NCBI GenBank assembly: GCA_016792845.1
Contig: JAEUKH010000004.1
Location: 186,001-250,000 of the forward strand
Source: Myxococcales bacterium
Lineage (GTDB): Bacteria > Myxococcota_A > Polyangia > Polyangiales > Ga0077539
Length of the DNA: 64,000 nucleotides
Reading direction: 5' to 3'
In this document: positions 19,238-31,630 of the stretch, in pieces
Position numbering within the stretch: position 1 is the stretch's first letter
Layout of the letters: each line of letters begins with the position of its first letter
Program-made: the position numbers and the translations under genes
The notes under the pieces: generated by a model
What the model saw: only the letters and a program-made list of their open reading frames with translations
Database searches by the model: none
What the model was told of the DNA's origin: nothing

Positions 19238-20518
19238 ATGCAGGTCAACGTTTCGCGCGTCTCGCCCGTCGAAGTTTCTCTCCGTGTGTCACTCCCGGCC
19301 GACCGTGTGTCGGCGGCGCTCGATCGCGCCTACAACGAAGTGGGGCGAGAGGCCCAGCTTCGGGGTTTTCGCAAGGGCAAGGTGCCACGCAACGTCCTCA
19401 AGCAGGTGTACGGCCCGCAGGTCACCAGCGACGTGCTCCGTCGGCTCATCGACGAGACGCTCCCGGGCGCCATCTCGGCCGAGAAGCTCGAAGTGATCGG
19501 CCAGCCGCGGGTCGAGCCCGAGGGCGACCTCGCTGACATCGCCAACTGGGTCTATACCGCCCACGTCGAGGTGCGCCCCGAGATCGCGGCCATCGACCTC
19601 GGCAAGCTCGCGCTCACCCGCAACCTCTACCCCGTGGCCGAGACGGCCCTCGGCGAGGCCCTCGAGCGCCGCCGCAACGAGAACGCGACGCTCCGCACGC
19701 CCGAGAGCCCCAGGGCCTCGGTCACCACCGACTCGGTTACCTTCGACCTCAAGGTCAGCGTCGACGGCGCCGAGCGCGCAGAGTTCGGCGCCGAAGGCCG
19801 CACCGTCGAGATCGGCTCGGGGCTCCTTATCACCGAGCTCAACGACGGCCTCATCGGGCTCGAAGTCGGCGGCAAGAAAGACATCTCGGTCACCTTCCCT
19901 GAGACCCACGCGCGCAAAGAGCTCGCGGGCAAGACCGCGGTGTTTCATGTGACGGTGACGGCGATCCAAGAGAAGGTGCTGCCGAACCTCGACGACGATT
20001 TCGCCAAAGACCTCGGCGAAGAGAGCCTCGACGGGCTCAAGGCGAAGATCACGGCGCAGCTCGAACAGGCCGCCAAAGAGCGCAGCGACGAAGAGCTTCG
20101 CAACGACGCGGTGGAGGCCCTCGTGGCGCAGAACCCCGTGTCGGTGCCGCCCTCGCTCGTGACCCAGGTGCTCGCCCAGCTCCAGCAAGAGATGGTGCGC
20201 GAGGCGCGCATCCGCGGGATTGCCCCCGAGGGCATCTCAGACGAGCTCAAGAGCGAGGCCGAGAGCCGCGTGAAGGCGGGCCTCTTGCTCACTGAGATCG
20301 CCAAGGTGAACGGCATCCAGGTCACCGACGCCGACCTCAACGCCCGGATGGAAGAGATCGCCAAAGAGACCGGGCGCGCCGTGCAGCGGGTGCGGGTCGA
20401 GTACCGCGAGCCCCAGAAGCGCGACATGTTGATCGGCGCCGTGCTCGAAGACAAGGTCGTCGCGCTGGTGCTCTCGAAGGCCGCCGTCACCGAGAAGACC
20501 GCCGAAGCTGGGAAGTGA
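19238..20518 (+). CDS. tig: Trigger factor, ribosome-associated chaperone
   Basis: Binds near the ribosomal exit tunnel and assists folding of new chains; also has peptidyl-prolyl isomerase activity. The ribosome-docking signature GFRKGKVP lies at about residue 44 in the N-terminal domain. A central FKBP-like domain (about 150-240, containing VTTDSVTFDLKV and FPETHARKELAGKTAVFHV) and a helical C-terminal substrate cradle follow. Length 426 matches the family. ATG 19238 was chosen; an in-frame GTG at 19220 adds only six residues. It is followed by clpP, clpX and lon, the usual protein quality-control block. Confidence 0.96.
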   Translation: MQVNVSRVSPVEVSLRVSLPADRVSAALDRAYNEVGREAQLRGFRKGKVPRNVLKQVYGPQVTSDVLRRLIDETLPGAISAEKLEVIGQPRVEPEGDLADIANWVYTAHVEVRPEIAAIDLGKLALTRNLYPVAETALGEALERRRNENATLRTPESPRASVTTDSVTFDLKVSVDGAERAEFGAEGRTVEIGSGLLITELNDGLIGLEVGGKKDISVTFPETHARKELAGKTAVFHVTVTAIQEKVLPNLDDDFAKDLGEESLDGLKAKITAQLEQAAKERSDEELRNDAVEALVAQNPVSVPPSLVTQVLAQLQQEMVREARIRGIAPEGISDELKSEAESRVKAGLLLTEIAKVNGIQVTDADLNARMEEIAKETGRAVQRVRVEYREPQKRDMLIGAVLEDKVVALVLSKAAVTEKTAEAGK

Positions 20519-20577
20519 ACGTGACGCGCGAGGGTTGACGCGAGCCGACCCCGCGCTTACCGAACGAGGCCACACGC

Positions 20578-21201
20578 ATGGACGACCGTTTTCGCAGTTT
20601 CATCCCGTACCCGCAGGTGATCGAGACCACCCATCGCGGTGAGCGCTCGTGGGACATCTTCTCGCGTCTCTTGAAAGACCGGATCGTCTTCCTCGGCACC
20701 GAGGTCAACGACGATGTGGCCAACATCATCATCGCGCAGCTGCTCTATCTTGAGTCAGAAGACCCTGACAAAGAGATCATGATGTACATCAACAGCCCCG
20801 GCGGTGTGATCACCTCGGGGCTCGCGATCTACGACACGATGCAGTTCATCCGTTGCCCCGTGTCGACGCTCTGCCTCGGCATGGCGGCCTCGATGGCCTC
20901 GGTGCTGCTCTGCGCGGGCGCCAAGGGCCGCCGGCTCGCGCTGCCCAACTCGCGGATCCTCATCCACCAGCCGCTCGGCGGCGCGCGGGGTCAGGCCACC
21001 GACATCGAGATCCACGCGAAAGAGATCTTGCATCTTCGCTCGCGTCTCACCGACATCTACATCAAGCACACCGGGCAGACCGAAGAGAAGATCCGCCGCG
21101 ACACCGAGCGCGACTTCTACATGGGCGCCGAAGAGGCCAAGGCCTACGGCTTGATCGACGAGGTGGTGACCTCGCGCAAAGACGCCGTCACCAAGAAGTG
21201 A
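20578..21201 (+). CDS. clpP: ATP-dependent Clp protease proteolytic subunit
   Basis: Serine protease that forms the double-heptamer chamber of ClpXP. The catalytic triad is visible: Ser in [10 protein letters not shown] (about residue 105), His in ILIHQPLGG (about 130) and Asp in the late [20 protein letters not shown] region. The substrate-gate segment LEDPDKEI is read here as [18 protein letters not shown], typical for the family. At 207 residues with a short propeptide it is of normal length. It lies 59 bases after tig and 333 bases before its partner gene clpX. Confidence 0.97.
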   Translation: MDDRFRSFIPYPQVIETTHRGERSWDIFSRLLKDRIVFLGTEVNDDVANIIIAQLLYLESEDPDKEIMMYINSPGGVITSGLAIYDTMQFIRCPVSTLCLGMAASMASVLLCAGAKGRRLALPNSRILIHQPLGGARGQATDIEIHAKEILHLRSRLTDIYIKHTGQTEEKIRRDTERDFYMGAEEAKAYGLIDEVVTSRKDAVTKK

Positions 21202-21209
21202 CCCGCGCC

Positions 21210-21246
21210 GCCCCCTTCTGCGGTCGCCGGGCGACTGAGAGGGGGC
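21210..21246 (+). terminator. Nested stem-loop downstream of clpP
   Basis: GCCCCCT (21210-21216) pairs with AGGGGGC (21240-21246), and inside it TCGCC-G-GGCGA (21224-21234) forms a second stem. It begins 8 bases after the clpP stop. No U-run follows, so it may be a weak terminator or a 3' stabiliser. Confidence 0.45.
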
Positions 21247-21372
21247 CCGGGCGGGCCGCAGAGACACCGCGATCGCTCCGCGCCGCGACGCACCTCGGCC
21301 ACTGTGCTGTGGGGCTTCGCGGCGCGTCGTTTCTGCGGCACTTCCTTGGGCGACGTGAGAACCGCACGTTGC

Positions 21373-21401
21373 TTGCCGAGGGGTGAGCGGGCGATTAGAC
21401 T
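21373..21401 (+). promoter_or_regulatory. Candidate promoter of clpX
   Basis: TTGCCG (21373-21378) and TAGACT (21396-21401) are 17 bases apart, about 130 bases upstream of the clpX start. Each hexamer matches consensus at 4 of 6 positions. The TAGA-type -10 resembles the one proposed for tig. Confidence 0.35.
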
Positions 21402-21534
21402 CCGGCGACGTGAAGGTGAGGCCGCGGTGCGAAGCGGCTGAGACCAGGTTTCGCGTCGGCCGCACAGGTTGTGACAGGTCGTAGTAGCAAAGCGGCGCCC
21501 GGTGCTCCGGGTGGCCCGAGAGGATGAACGCACC

Positions 21535-22788
<1,254 letters not shown>

Positions 22789-22923
22789 GGGCGAGGGGCG
22801 CGGTCTCTGCGCGCTGGCGCTTCACGCTCGACACTGATTGACTCACAAATGAGGCCCCTCCGGCGCCGGGTCGCGGCATCGCCCCGGCCCGTCACCATGG
22901 CGGCCCTCTCATAGGACCGACGG

Positions 22924-25407
<2,484 letters not shown>

Positions 25408-25452
25408 GTCTTGGGGCCCGAGGGGTTAAACCTCGCGGGCTTCAGAGACCAC

Positions 25453-25524
25453 GCGCGGGTAGCTCAGTGGCAGAGCTCCTGCTTTACACGCAGGCTGTCG
25501 CAGGTTCGACCCCTGTCCCGCGCA
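25453..25524 (+). tRNA. tRNA-Val (anticodon TAC)
   Basis: The cloverleaf folds cleanly. The 7-bp acceptor is GCGCGGG with CCCGCGC, the D-arm is GCTC/GAGC, the anticodon stem CCTGC/GCAGG encloses the loop TTTACAC with TAC at 25485-25487, and the T-arm carries TTCGACC. The discriminator is A and CCA is not encoded, so it must be added after transcription. It starts 46 bases after the lon stop and may be partly expressed by read-through from lon. Confidence 0.95.
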
Positions 25525-25585
25525 CTGAGAGATGGTGGTGCCACGCCGATGGGTGGGGCACGTTGCAGAGCCGCAGGGGCACCCG

Positions 25586-25945
25586 ATGTTGGCGCGAGAC
25601 TACTGTCGTTCGCTGGTTGATAAGTACGCAGCCGGGGCAGGGGTGGGGGCGTTGTTGCCGATCCCGGGCACCTCGGCGGCGATCACGGCCGCTGAGGTGA
25701 AGCTCGTGGTCGACATCGCCAACGCCTACGGCGAGAGCCTGAGCGACAACGAAGCCCTCAAGGCCATCGCGCTCTCGGGCGCGAAGAACCTCGGGGTGAA
25801 GGTGGCGGGCGAGTTCGCGGGGGTGATCCCGGTGGTGGGCTGGGTGGCCCGGCCGGCGCTCTTCGGCTTCTCGGTGCGGGCCGTCGGGCGCGCGATGATC
25901 GATCACTTCGAGCGGCAGCACCCCGGGGCCGAGCGCCGCGGTTGA
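25586..25945 (+). CDS. Small hypothetical protein resembling DUF697-type proteins
   Basis: A 119-residue protein with alternating hydrophobic and small residues: GVGALLPIPGTSAAITAAEVKLVVDIANAYG followed by two hydrophobic stretches (VAGEFAGVIPVVGWVARPALF). The Pro-Ile-Pro-Gly segment followed by a helix ending in a Tyr-Gly pair recalls DUF697/YcjF-like membrane-associated domains; that is inference. ATG 25586 with an AGGGG box upstream is preferred over an in-frame start at 25532. It is followed 13 bases later by a membrane-anchored DUF1517-like gene, likely co-transcribed. A distant look-alike is encoded at 30.2 kb. Confidence 0.6.
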   Translation: MLARDYCRSLVDKYAAGAGVGALLPIPGTSAAITAAEVKLVVDIANAYGESLSDNEALKAIALSGAKNLGVKVAGEFAGVIPVVGWVARPALFGFSVRAVGRAMIDHFERQHPGAERRG

Positions 25946-25958
25946 TGGGCGAGGCCTG

Positions 25959-26747
25959 ATGGAGCTTCGCACCCTCGGGCCTGTGGTGCTGGTGGCGGCG
26001 CTGGTGTTGTTGGGCCTGCGCTTTGTTCCGGGCTGGTGGCGGCGCCGATGGCGTGAGGCGCGGGCGCTGACCGAGGCCGACGACCCCGCGGCGACGGCTG
26101 ACCTGCCCGAAGGGGCCCGCGCGGTCGACACGGTGATCGCCTCGGAGCCCGCGTCGGCCCGGGTGACCGAGCCCGGCAGCAACGTTCGCACGGCCCTTCG
26201 CTCAACGGCGCCCGCGGCCGAAGGGGTGGCCACGGTGACCGTGAGCGCGCTCACCCTCTGCTTCGATGGCGACGTGCGCGACCGGCTCCAGCTCGAGCTC
26301 GACGGCCTCGTGGCCGCGCGCAAGGGCACCTTGGCCGAGCTCACGGCGCAGCTCGCGGGTCTGGTGATGCGTCACCTCGGGGCCATCTCGGGGGCGCGGG
26401 TCGAGCACACCGGGGCCGCCGATGTGGCCAACGCGCGGCCGCAGTTTGAGGCGTGGCTCGCGCGGGGGCGGGGCCTCGACGCGCCCGACGGCGAGGGGGT
26501 CAGGGCCGACGACCCCGGGGCCAGCGTCGTGGCGGTGTTTCTCGTGGCGCGCAAGGGCGGGCCCGCGTGGATCGAGCCGCCGACCGACCTTCGGGCCCTC
26601 CGAGGCGCCATCGACGCGGTGATGCGCGGGGCGGGGCCGGTGCTCGCGCTCGAGGTGCTCTTTGTGCCCTCGGGGCTTCGCGCAGGGCTGAGCAGCGCGG
26701 CCAGGCAGAGCCGTTTCGGCGACCTCACGGCGATGCGGGCTCGATGA
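25959..26747 (+). CDS. Membrane-anchored DUF1517-like protein
   Basis: One N-terminal membrane helix (about residues 7-24, PVVLVAALVLLGLRFVP) followed by a basic WWRRRWR stop-transfer patch and a disordered acidic/Ala-rich linker. The soluble C-terminal domain (about 90-262) begins VATVTVSALTLCFDGDVRDRLQLELDGLVAARKGTLAELTAQLAGLVMRHLGAI and contains a VVAVFLVARKGG strand; this pattern resembles DUF1517 domains. The domain's function is unknown. Probably in one operon with the preceding small gene. Confidence 0.6.
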   Translation: MELRTLGPVVLVAALVLLGLRFVPGWWRRRWREARALTEADDPAATADLPEGARAVDTVIASEPASARVTEPGSNVRTALRSTAPAAEGVATVTVSALTLCFDGDVRDRLQLELDGLVAARKGTLAELTAQLAGLVMRHLGAISGARVEHTGAADVANARPQFEAWLARGRGLDAPDGEGVRADDPGASVVAVFLVARKGGPAWIEPPTDLRALRGAIDAVMRGAGPVLALEVLFVPSGLRAGLSSAARQSRFGDLTAMRAR

Positions 26748-26945
26748 CCCGCGGGTGAGGTCAGGGCCGCGGCGCTCACCCGACGCAGCGGGCCCGGGCG
26801 ACGCAGAGGGTGCAGGACTGTTCGGCGCGCGGCGACGGCGCGCCGTGTGGGGGGCGCTCGAGCGTGCGCAGCCGTTTGTGGGATGCGTGACTTCGGATCC
26901 GCGGGGGCAGACGGTTTCGCCGCATGGTGATAGAACCTTGGGTCC

Positions 26946-27446
26946 ATGAGAGAGCGGGCGCGTCTCGTGGGCTTTACCCTCGTCGAGCTGATGATCGTGG
27001 TGGTCATTCTGGGCGTGCTGGCCGCGGTGGCGATCCCCGCGTTTCAGCGCTATGTGCGGCGCGCCAAGACCGTCGAGGCGACGCACAACATCGCCAAGAT
27101 CTATCAAGGTCAGGTGAGCTACCTCCAAGGCGGCAACGACCGCTTTGTGTATCAAAACAACTTCACGCCCTCGAACACGCCCACGGCCAACAAGTTCCCC
27201 GCGAACCCCGCGGTGTGGACGAGCGACGCCCAATGGTCGGCCATCGGCTTCTCGATCGACGGCCCGCACTATTACGCCTACAACAGCTACTCGACCGGCG
27301 CGGGCATCGGCGCGTACTTCCTCGCCCGCGCGATCGGCAACCTCGACGGCGACGCGACCGAGTCGACCTTCACCCGACGCGGCGAGATTATGCCCAGCGG
27401 CGACGTGCAGCAGGTGTTCTACACCATCGACCGCGAGCTTGAGTGA
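26946..27446 (+). CDS. Type IV pilin-like protein (prepilin)
   Basis: Class III-type prepilin leader: a short basic leader (MRERARLVG) before the processing site G/FTLVELM, with Glu at mature position 5 and a hydrophobic helix (VVVILGVLAAVAIPAFQ) that both anchors the precursor and packs the pilus core. The 160-residue mature protein has an aromatic, Asn/Tyr-rich globular head with no Cys pair. It could be a pseudopilin of a type II secretion system or a type IV pilin; no assembly genes are nearby. An extended -10-like element (TGATAGAAC) lies about 10-17 bases upstream, close for a promoter. Confidence 0.85.
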   Translation: MRERARLVGFTLVELMIVVVILGVLAAVAIPAFQRYVRRAKTVEATHNIAKIYQGQVSYLQGGNDRFVYQNNFTPSNTPTANKFPANPAVWTSDAQWSAIGFSIDGPHYYAYNSYSTGAGIGAYFLARAIGNLDGDATESTFTRRGEIMPSGDVQQVFYTIDRELE

Positions 27447-27627
27447 GGGCGCCCGCTCGGTCGGTCAGCGCATCGCGGTCGGGTGAGCGTACGGCGCGAT
27501 GTGCGGCGCGAATGAGCTCACCGTGCGCTCTCGCGCCCTCTCGCGACACGGGGCGCTGGGCGCCTAGGGGTCGCGACAATTGCAGCGCACAGCTACCGGG
27601 CGAGGGTGTAGAGGCTCGGCGTCGCCC

Positions 27628-28335
27628 ATGCGCCGTACGCTCCGCCCACTCGACGATCACCGTCACCGCGCGGCCCTCGCGCACCCTCCCGAGGCGCTCA
27701 AGGCCTTGCTCGAACCCCTCGTCATCGCGCCGCGAAGGGCGCGCCTGAGGGCCGTCGCAGCGATGCGGGTGAGCCGCGTCGTGGCGGTGCTCGATCAGCT
27801 CAAAGACGTTCACAACATCTCGGCCATCTTGCGAAGTTGCGACGCCCTCGGGGTCGACGAGGTGCACATCATTCAGCGCTTCGACGAGCCTCCGGTCTTC
27901 TCGGTGAAGGTCGCCAAGGGCTGCGATCGCTGGCTCGACGTGTACCTCCACCCCGATGCGTCGACGTGCCTCGACGCGCTCAAGACCCGCGGCGTGCGGC
28001 TCTTCTGCGCCGACAGCCGCGCGACCACACCCGTCGCAGCCCTGGGCCACGCCGAGGGCACCCTCGGGATCGTCTTCGGCAACGAGCACGAGGGCGTCTC
28101 GGCGGTCGTGAGGCGGGCCTGCGAGGGCCGATTCGCTGTGCCGATGCGCGGCATGAGCGAGAGCTTCAACGTGTCGGTGGCGGCCGCGCTGACGCTGCAG
28201 AGCGTGGTGGGCCCGCGCGACGGAGACCTCGACCCCGAGGCCGTCGAGGCCCTCTACGCGCGGTATCTCATCGAGGCGGTGCGCGCCTCAGAGCTCGTCG
28301 TGGGGCGCTACCTCGGCGACGCTCAGACGCCCTGA
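27628..28335 (+). CDS. trmH: SpoU/TrmH-family RNA 2'-O-methyltransferase
   Basis: SAM-dependent ribose methylase with the trefoil-knot (SPOUT) fold. The three motifs are present: motif 1 NISAILRSCDALG (about residue 72), motif 2 GIVFGNEHEGVS (about 150) and motif 3 VPMRGMSESFNVSVAAAL (about 173; usually SLNVSVA). Together with its 235-residue length and N-terminal helices this best fits TrmH, which makes Gm18 in tRNA, but other SpoU members cannot be excluded. ATG 27628 chosen over an upstream in-frame start at 27580. Its 3' end overlaps the convergent VOC gene by 13 bases. Confidence 0.85.
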   Translation: MRRTLRPLDDHRHRAALAHPPEALKALLEPLVIAPRRARLRAVAAMRVSRVVAVLDQLKDVHNISAILRSCDALGVDEVHIIQRFDEPPVFSVKVAKGCDRWLDVYLHPDASTCLDALKTRGVRLFCADSRATTPVAALGHAEGTLGIVFGNEHEGVSAVVRRACEGRFAVPMRGMSESFNVSVAAALTLQSVVGPRDGDLDPEAVEALYARYLIEAVRASELVVGRYLGDAQTP

Positions 28336-29081
28336 TCGGCCGTAAACAGCGCGATCGCGGCGCCCTGGGGGTCGGCGATGACGGCGGTGCGACCCATGCC
28401 GGGCACAGGCATCACGGGCATCAGCACCTTGGCCCCGAGCGACGCGGCCAGCGCGAGGCTCGCCTCGACGTCGGCCACATGGACGTGCGTCACCCACGCG
28501 CTCGGCGCCCCCGCGGGGCTCTGATTGACCGAGGCCGCATACTTCTCACCGACCATGAAGACGTCGGTGCTGTTCTGCGCGCCGCGGCCCCCAGACCAGC
28601 CCAACACGGCGCCATAGTAGGCCTTCGCGGCGGCGAGGTCGGAGGTGCTGAGGTGCTCCCACACGAAGACGCCCACCGGGGGCATCCGCTCTTCGGGTGG
28701 GTCGGTCATCGCGTTGCGAAAGAGATGGAGCACCGCGCCTTGGGGGTCGAGGGTCGTCGCGATGCGGCCCACCCCGGCGATGTCGTGGGGCCCGTGCACC
28801 ACCTGACCGCCTGCGGCGCTCGCCCGCGCGGCCGCGGCGTCGACGTCTTCGACCGACACGTACGACGACCAGTGGGCGTGGGGCGGCATCTCGGGCAGAA
28901 TCGGCATGAGGCCGCCCACCTGTCGCTCGCCCACGAGCAAGAGGGTGTACTCGAACGCGCCCATGTCGACGGCTTGGGTCGACCAGCCGAAGAGGGTGCC
29001 GTAAAACGCCTTCGCGGCGGCCGTGTCGTGGGTGGCGAGCTCGCGCCAGACGAACATCCCGGGGGTGTAGCCAGTGCCCAT
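28323..29081 (-). CDS. VOC superfamily protein with two glyoxalase-like domains
   Basis: Two tandem vicinal-oxygen-chelate domains. Each begins with a matching segment, PGMFVWRELATHDTAAAKAF and VGVFVWEHLSTSDLAAAKAY, continues with FGW or LGW, and ends with a DPQGA-containing strand (TLDPQGAVLHLF and IADPQGAAIALF). The paired half-domains resemble bacterial proteins annotated as glyoxalase/bleomycin-resistance or hydroxylase-like, but metal ligands are not obvious, so a catalytic role is not assured. 252 residues, monocistronic, convergent with trmH. Confidence 0.82.
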   Translation of the reverse strand: MGTGYTPGMFVWRELATHDTAAAKAFYGTLFGWSTQAVDMGAFEYTLLLVGERQVGGLMPILPEMPPHAHWSSYVSVEDVDAAAARASAAGGQVVHGPHDIAGVGRIATTLDPQGAVLHLFRNAMTDPPEERMPPVGVFVWEHLSTSDLAAAKAYYGAVLGWSGGRGAQNSTDVFMVGEKYAASVNQSPAGAPSAWVTHVHVADVEASLALAASLGAKVLMPVMPVPGMGRTAVIADPQGAAIALFTADQGV

Positions 29082-29189
29082 GCCCCGCGTTGTCGGGCTG
29101 AACGTCCGTTCATGTCAACTTTCTGCATTCGATTGTCAGACGGGCTTTCGCTCCGAGGCGAGAGTTGGGTAGAGAGGCGCTCGGCTCTG

Positions 29190-30215
29190 ATGGCTCCAAG
29201 GGTGTCGCGACCGCGTTCAGATTCGGCTTACTGGCCTGTGACGGCGTTGGGCCTCGGGCTCGGCCTGATCGCGGGTGATCGCCTTGGTTTTACGGTCTTT
29301 CGCCCGTCTTCGGTCGACGCGCCGATCGACGAGCCTGTGCCCGAGCCGACCGGTGCCGTCGACGCGGGGGTGGCGCCGCGGCGGGCGGTCGCGGTCGATG
29401 CGGGGGCGGTGTCGGCCGCTGAGGGGCCGAGCATCCCCGTGCGTGTCGGGGGGGCCGAGCTCACCGGCTGCGGCGACGGCGAAGAGCTCTCGATCGTGCC
29501 TGCCCAGTGTGACAACCCCGCGGGCCTTGAGGCGCAGCTCCGCGACGCGCTCGTGCGGGTTCTTCCGCGGTGTCCGGCGGCCGTCTCGGCGGCGCGGGCC
29601 CCGGGCACGGTGCTGACCTTGGGGCTCCGCACCGATTTTCAGCGACGCCGTGTGGCGGTGCTCCTCGGGCGTAGCGCGACGGTGCCCGAGAAGGTCTCGT
29701 ATGTGGCCTGCGCCCGCGACGGCCTCGGCGGCCTCGGGGCCGAGTTCTGGGCCCTCGCGCACGCGCACCCTCGGTACCTGCATTACTTTTCTGCGCGGTT
29801 CGGTCCGCTGCCGCCGGGCTTCGCGCGCGACGCGGGGCCCGCGCCGACCGCCCCCACGGTGCCAGAGCCCGCGACGCCTGCGCCCGCGACGCCTACGACG
29901 CCCGAACCCGCTGCGCCGGCGCCCTCCGCGCCGCCGTCTTCGGGCACCCCGGGGCCCGCGAGCCCGGGGCCGAGCGAGCCCCCGCGCACCTTGCCGGCGG
30001 CGTCAGAGCTCCAGCGAATGCGGGCGCTCGGGCAAGCCACGGTGACCTGGAGCGCGGCGATCGTGCGAGACGCCCCGCGGGACGGGGCCATCGTGGCGCG
30101 CTTGCCGCAGGGCACGGCGGTTGAGATTGTCGATCGGCGCGGCGGCTGGTACGCCATTCGGTGGGGCCGCAGCGACAACGTCGGGTGGACCTTCCGCGAG
30201 GCGATCGGTCAGTGA
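29190..30215 (+). CDS. Membrane-anchored protein with C-terminal bacterial SH3 domain
   Basis: A 341-residue protein. A weak N-terminal hydrophobic segment (WPVTALGLGLGLIAGDRLGF) is followed by an extracytoplasmic region with a few Cys, a Pro/Ala/Thr-rich linker (about 215-280) with near-repeats of ATPAP, and a bacterial SH3-type domain (about 285-341, ATVTWSAAIVRDAP to NVGWTFREAIGQ) that often binds cell-wall or surface ligands. I chose ATG 29190; the frame is open far upstream but only as a shadow of trmH and the VOC gene. The central domain is not recognised. Confidence 0.68.
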   Translation: MAPRVSRPRSDSAYWPVTALGLGLGLIAGDRLGFTVFRPSSVDAPIDEPVPEPTGAVDAGVAPRRAVAVDAGAVSAAEGPSIPVRVGGAELTGCGDGEELSIVPAQCDNPAGLEAQLRDALVRVLPRCPAAVSAARAPGTVLTLGLRTDFQRRRVAVLLGRSATVPEKVSYVACARDGLGGLGAEFWALAHAHPRYLHYFSARFGPLPPGFARDAGPAPTAPTVPEPATPAPATPTTPEPAAPAPSAPPSSGTPGPASPGPSEPPRTLPAASELQRMRALGQATVTWSAAIVRDAPRDGAIVARLPQGTAVEIVDRRGGWYAIRWGRSDNVGWTFREAIGQ

Positions 30216-30233
30216 GAGATTGAGCCGAGGGTG

Positions 30234-30848
30234 ATGGAGAAGCGCGCGATTCACGAGAGTGTGGTGGTGATGTACGGGGTGCTCGCGGGGGGCGCTCGGC
30301 TGGTGCTTCCGCCCATGGTCGATGTGCCGGTGGTGAAGGCCCTACGCACGGCGATGGTCGATCGCATGGCCCGCGCCTACGGGGTGACCCTGACCGCGGG
30401 GGCGCGTCGCATCCTGGTCGACGTCGAAGAGAGCGCCACGATCCGCGGCAACGTCACGCAAGGGGTGCGCCTCTTGCTCCACCGGCTCGTGCCGGGTTCG
30501 CGTTTCGTCGACGCGGGGGCGAACCTCTTTCGCACCTGGGGTTCGGGGCTCTTGCTTCAGCGGTACCTGGCCGAGCATCGCGGGCACGGCGACCCGGTGC
30601 TCGGTGAGATCGAAGCCGAGCGGGTGCGGGCGGGGGTTCGCGCGGCGCTCGAAGTGCTCGAAGCCGACCAGCTCAGGCTCATCGCCGAAGAGGCCATGGT
30701 GCCCGTCCAGCGGGTCGATGATGTGAAGGGCCTCTCAAAGATCGAGGCGTGGAGCGAGGCCGTCGCGGCCACCATGGCCGAGCTCCCCGCGGCGTGGCTC
30801 GCGGCGGCCGAGCAGACCTTCCTCGGCACCCTGGCGAAGTATCGCTGA
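30234..30848 (+). CDS. Hypothetical helical protein resembling EcsC/DUF697-type proteins
   Basis: A 204-residue protein, mostly helical. The N-terminal segment GGARLVLPPMVDVPVVKALRTAMVDRMARAYGVTLT has the same pattern (hydrophobic, Pro-rich turn, helix ending Tyr-Gly) as the protein at 25.6 kb, suggesting a common fold. A second amphipathic section (SGLLLQRYLAEHRGHG) and a C-terminal helical pair follow. There is no clear signal or membrane span. ATG 30234 has a GAGG box close upstream. The function is not known, and the family link is inference. Confidence 0.55.
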   Translation: MEKRAIHESVVVMYGVLAGGARLVLPPMVDVPVVKALRTAMVDRMARAYGVTLTAGARRILVDVEESATIRGNVTQGVRLLLHRLVPGSRFVDAGANLFRTWGSGLLLQRYLAEHRGHGDPVLGEIEAERVRAGVRAALEVLEADQLRLIAEEAMVPVQRVDDVKGLSKIEAWSEAVAATMAELPAAWLAAAEQTFLGTLAKYR

Positions 30849-30915
30849 GCGAAGGGCGCGGGGCGACGCAGCGATTGCGCCACCCGCGGCGTCGTCGGCG
30901 CGTAGACTGGCCGCG

Positions 30916-31629
30916 ATGACGCACCCGGCAGACGGTGCCCCCCGCGACGAGGCCGCATTTCTCGCGGCGTTGCGTGAGCTCGGGGCTCGAAAATACCACG
31001 ACAAGCACGGCTTCCATCAGCGCATGAACGAGGGGCGCTTGTCGCCCGAGCAGCTCCAGGTGTGGGCGCTCAATCGCTTCTACTACCAGCGCATGATCCC
31101 CGTGAAAGACTGCGCCCTCATGGCCGAGATGCCCACGCCCGAGCACCGACGCCGGTGGCGCCAGCGGCTCCTCGATCAAGACGGGCCGAGCCCCGACGAA
31201 CCGGGCGGCATCGAGGCGTGGCTGCGGCTCGTCGAGGCCACCGGGGCGACCCGCGATGAGGCCTGGTCAGGGGCGCGGCTCCTGCCCGGAGTCCGCTTCG
31301 CCGTCGACGCCTACGTGAACTTCGTGCGGACGCGCCCGTGGGTCGAGGGCGTGGCCTCTTCGCTCACCGAGCTCTTCTCGCCGCAGCTCATGACCCTGCG
31401 CATCGCGGCCTTTGAAGAGCACTACCCGTGGGTCGCGCGCGAAGGCCTGACGTACTTTCGGGGCCGACCCAAACGCGCGAGCAACGACAGCGACCACGCC
31501 CTCGAAATCGTCTTCGCGCACTGTAAGACCCGGGCCGAGCAAGACCGCGCCCTCGCGGCCCTCGATTTCAAGTGCGACCTCTTGTGGGCGCAGCTCGACG
31601 CGATCGACCTGTATTGCGGGCGCTGGTGA
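30916..31629 (+). CDS. pqqC: Pyrroloquinoline-quinone synthase PqqC
   Basis: Cofactor-less oxidase that carries out the last ring-closing oxidation in PQQ synthesis. All-helical TenA/PqqC fold; recognisable segments are KYHDKHGFHQRMNEGRLS, VWALNRFYYQRMIPVKDCALM, RQRLLDQDG, RFAVDAYVNFVRTRPWVEGVASSLTELF and EEHYPWV. The 237-residue length is close to the usual one. The gene is followed one base later by pqqD. No pqqA or pqqB is seen upstream. Only 67 bases separate it from the preceding gene, with no small ORF containing the Glu-x3-Tyr motif of PqqA. Confidence 0.92.
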   Translation: MTHPADGAPRDEAAFLAALRELGARKYHDKHGFHQRMNEGRLSPEQLQVWALNRFYYQRMIPVKDCALMAEMPTPEHRRRWRQRLLDQDGPSPDEPGGIEAWLRLVEATGATRDEAWSGARLLPGVRFAVDAYVNFVRTRPWVEGVASSLTELFSPQLMTLRIAAFEEHYPWVAREGLTYFRGRPKRASNDSDHALEIVFAHCKTRAEQDRALAALDFKCDLLWAQLDAIDLYCGRW

Positions 31630-31630
31630 G

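Larger units (their letters stand above)
21202..21534. other. Intergenic region between clpP and clpX
   Basis: This 333-base gap contains no convincing gene. It holds the hairpin after clpP and a candidate clpX promoter. Its length, compared with the tight spacing elsewhere, suggests that clpX has its own promoter. Confidence 0.7.

Noticed and set aside
27837..29189. N-terminal half of a 792-residue frame reaching the SH3-domain gene
   Set aside because: It overlaps trmH and the VOC gene and has shadow composition; the real gene starts at 29190.
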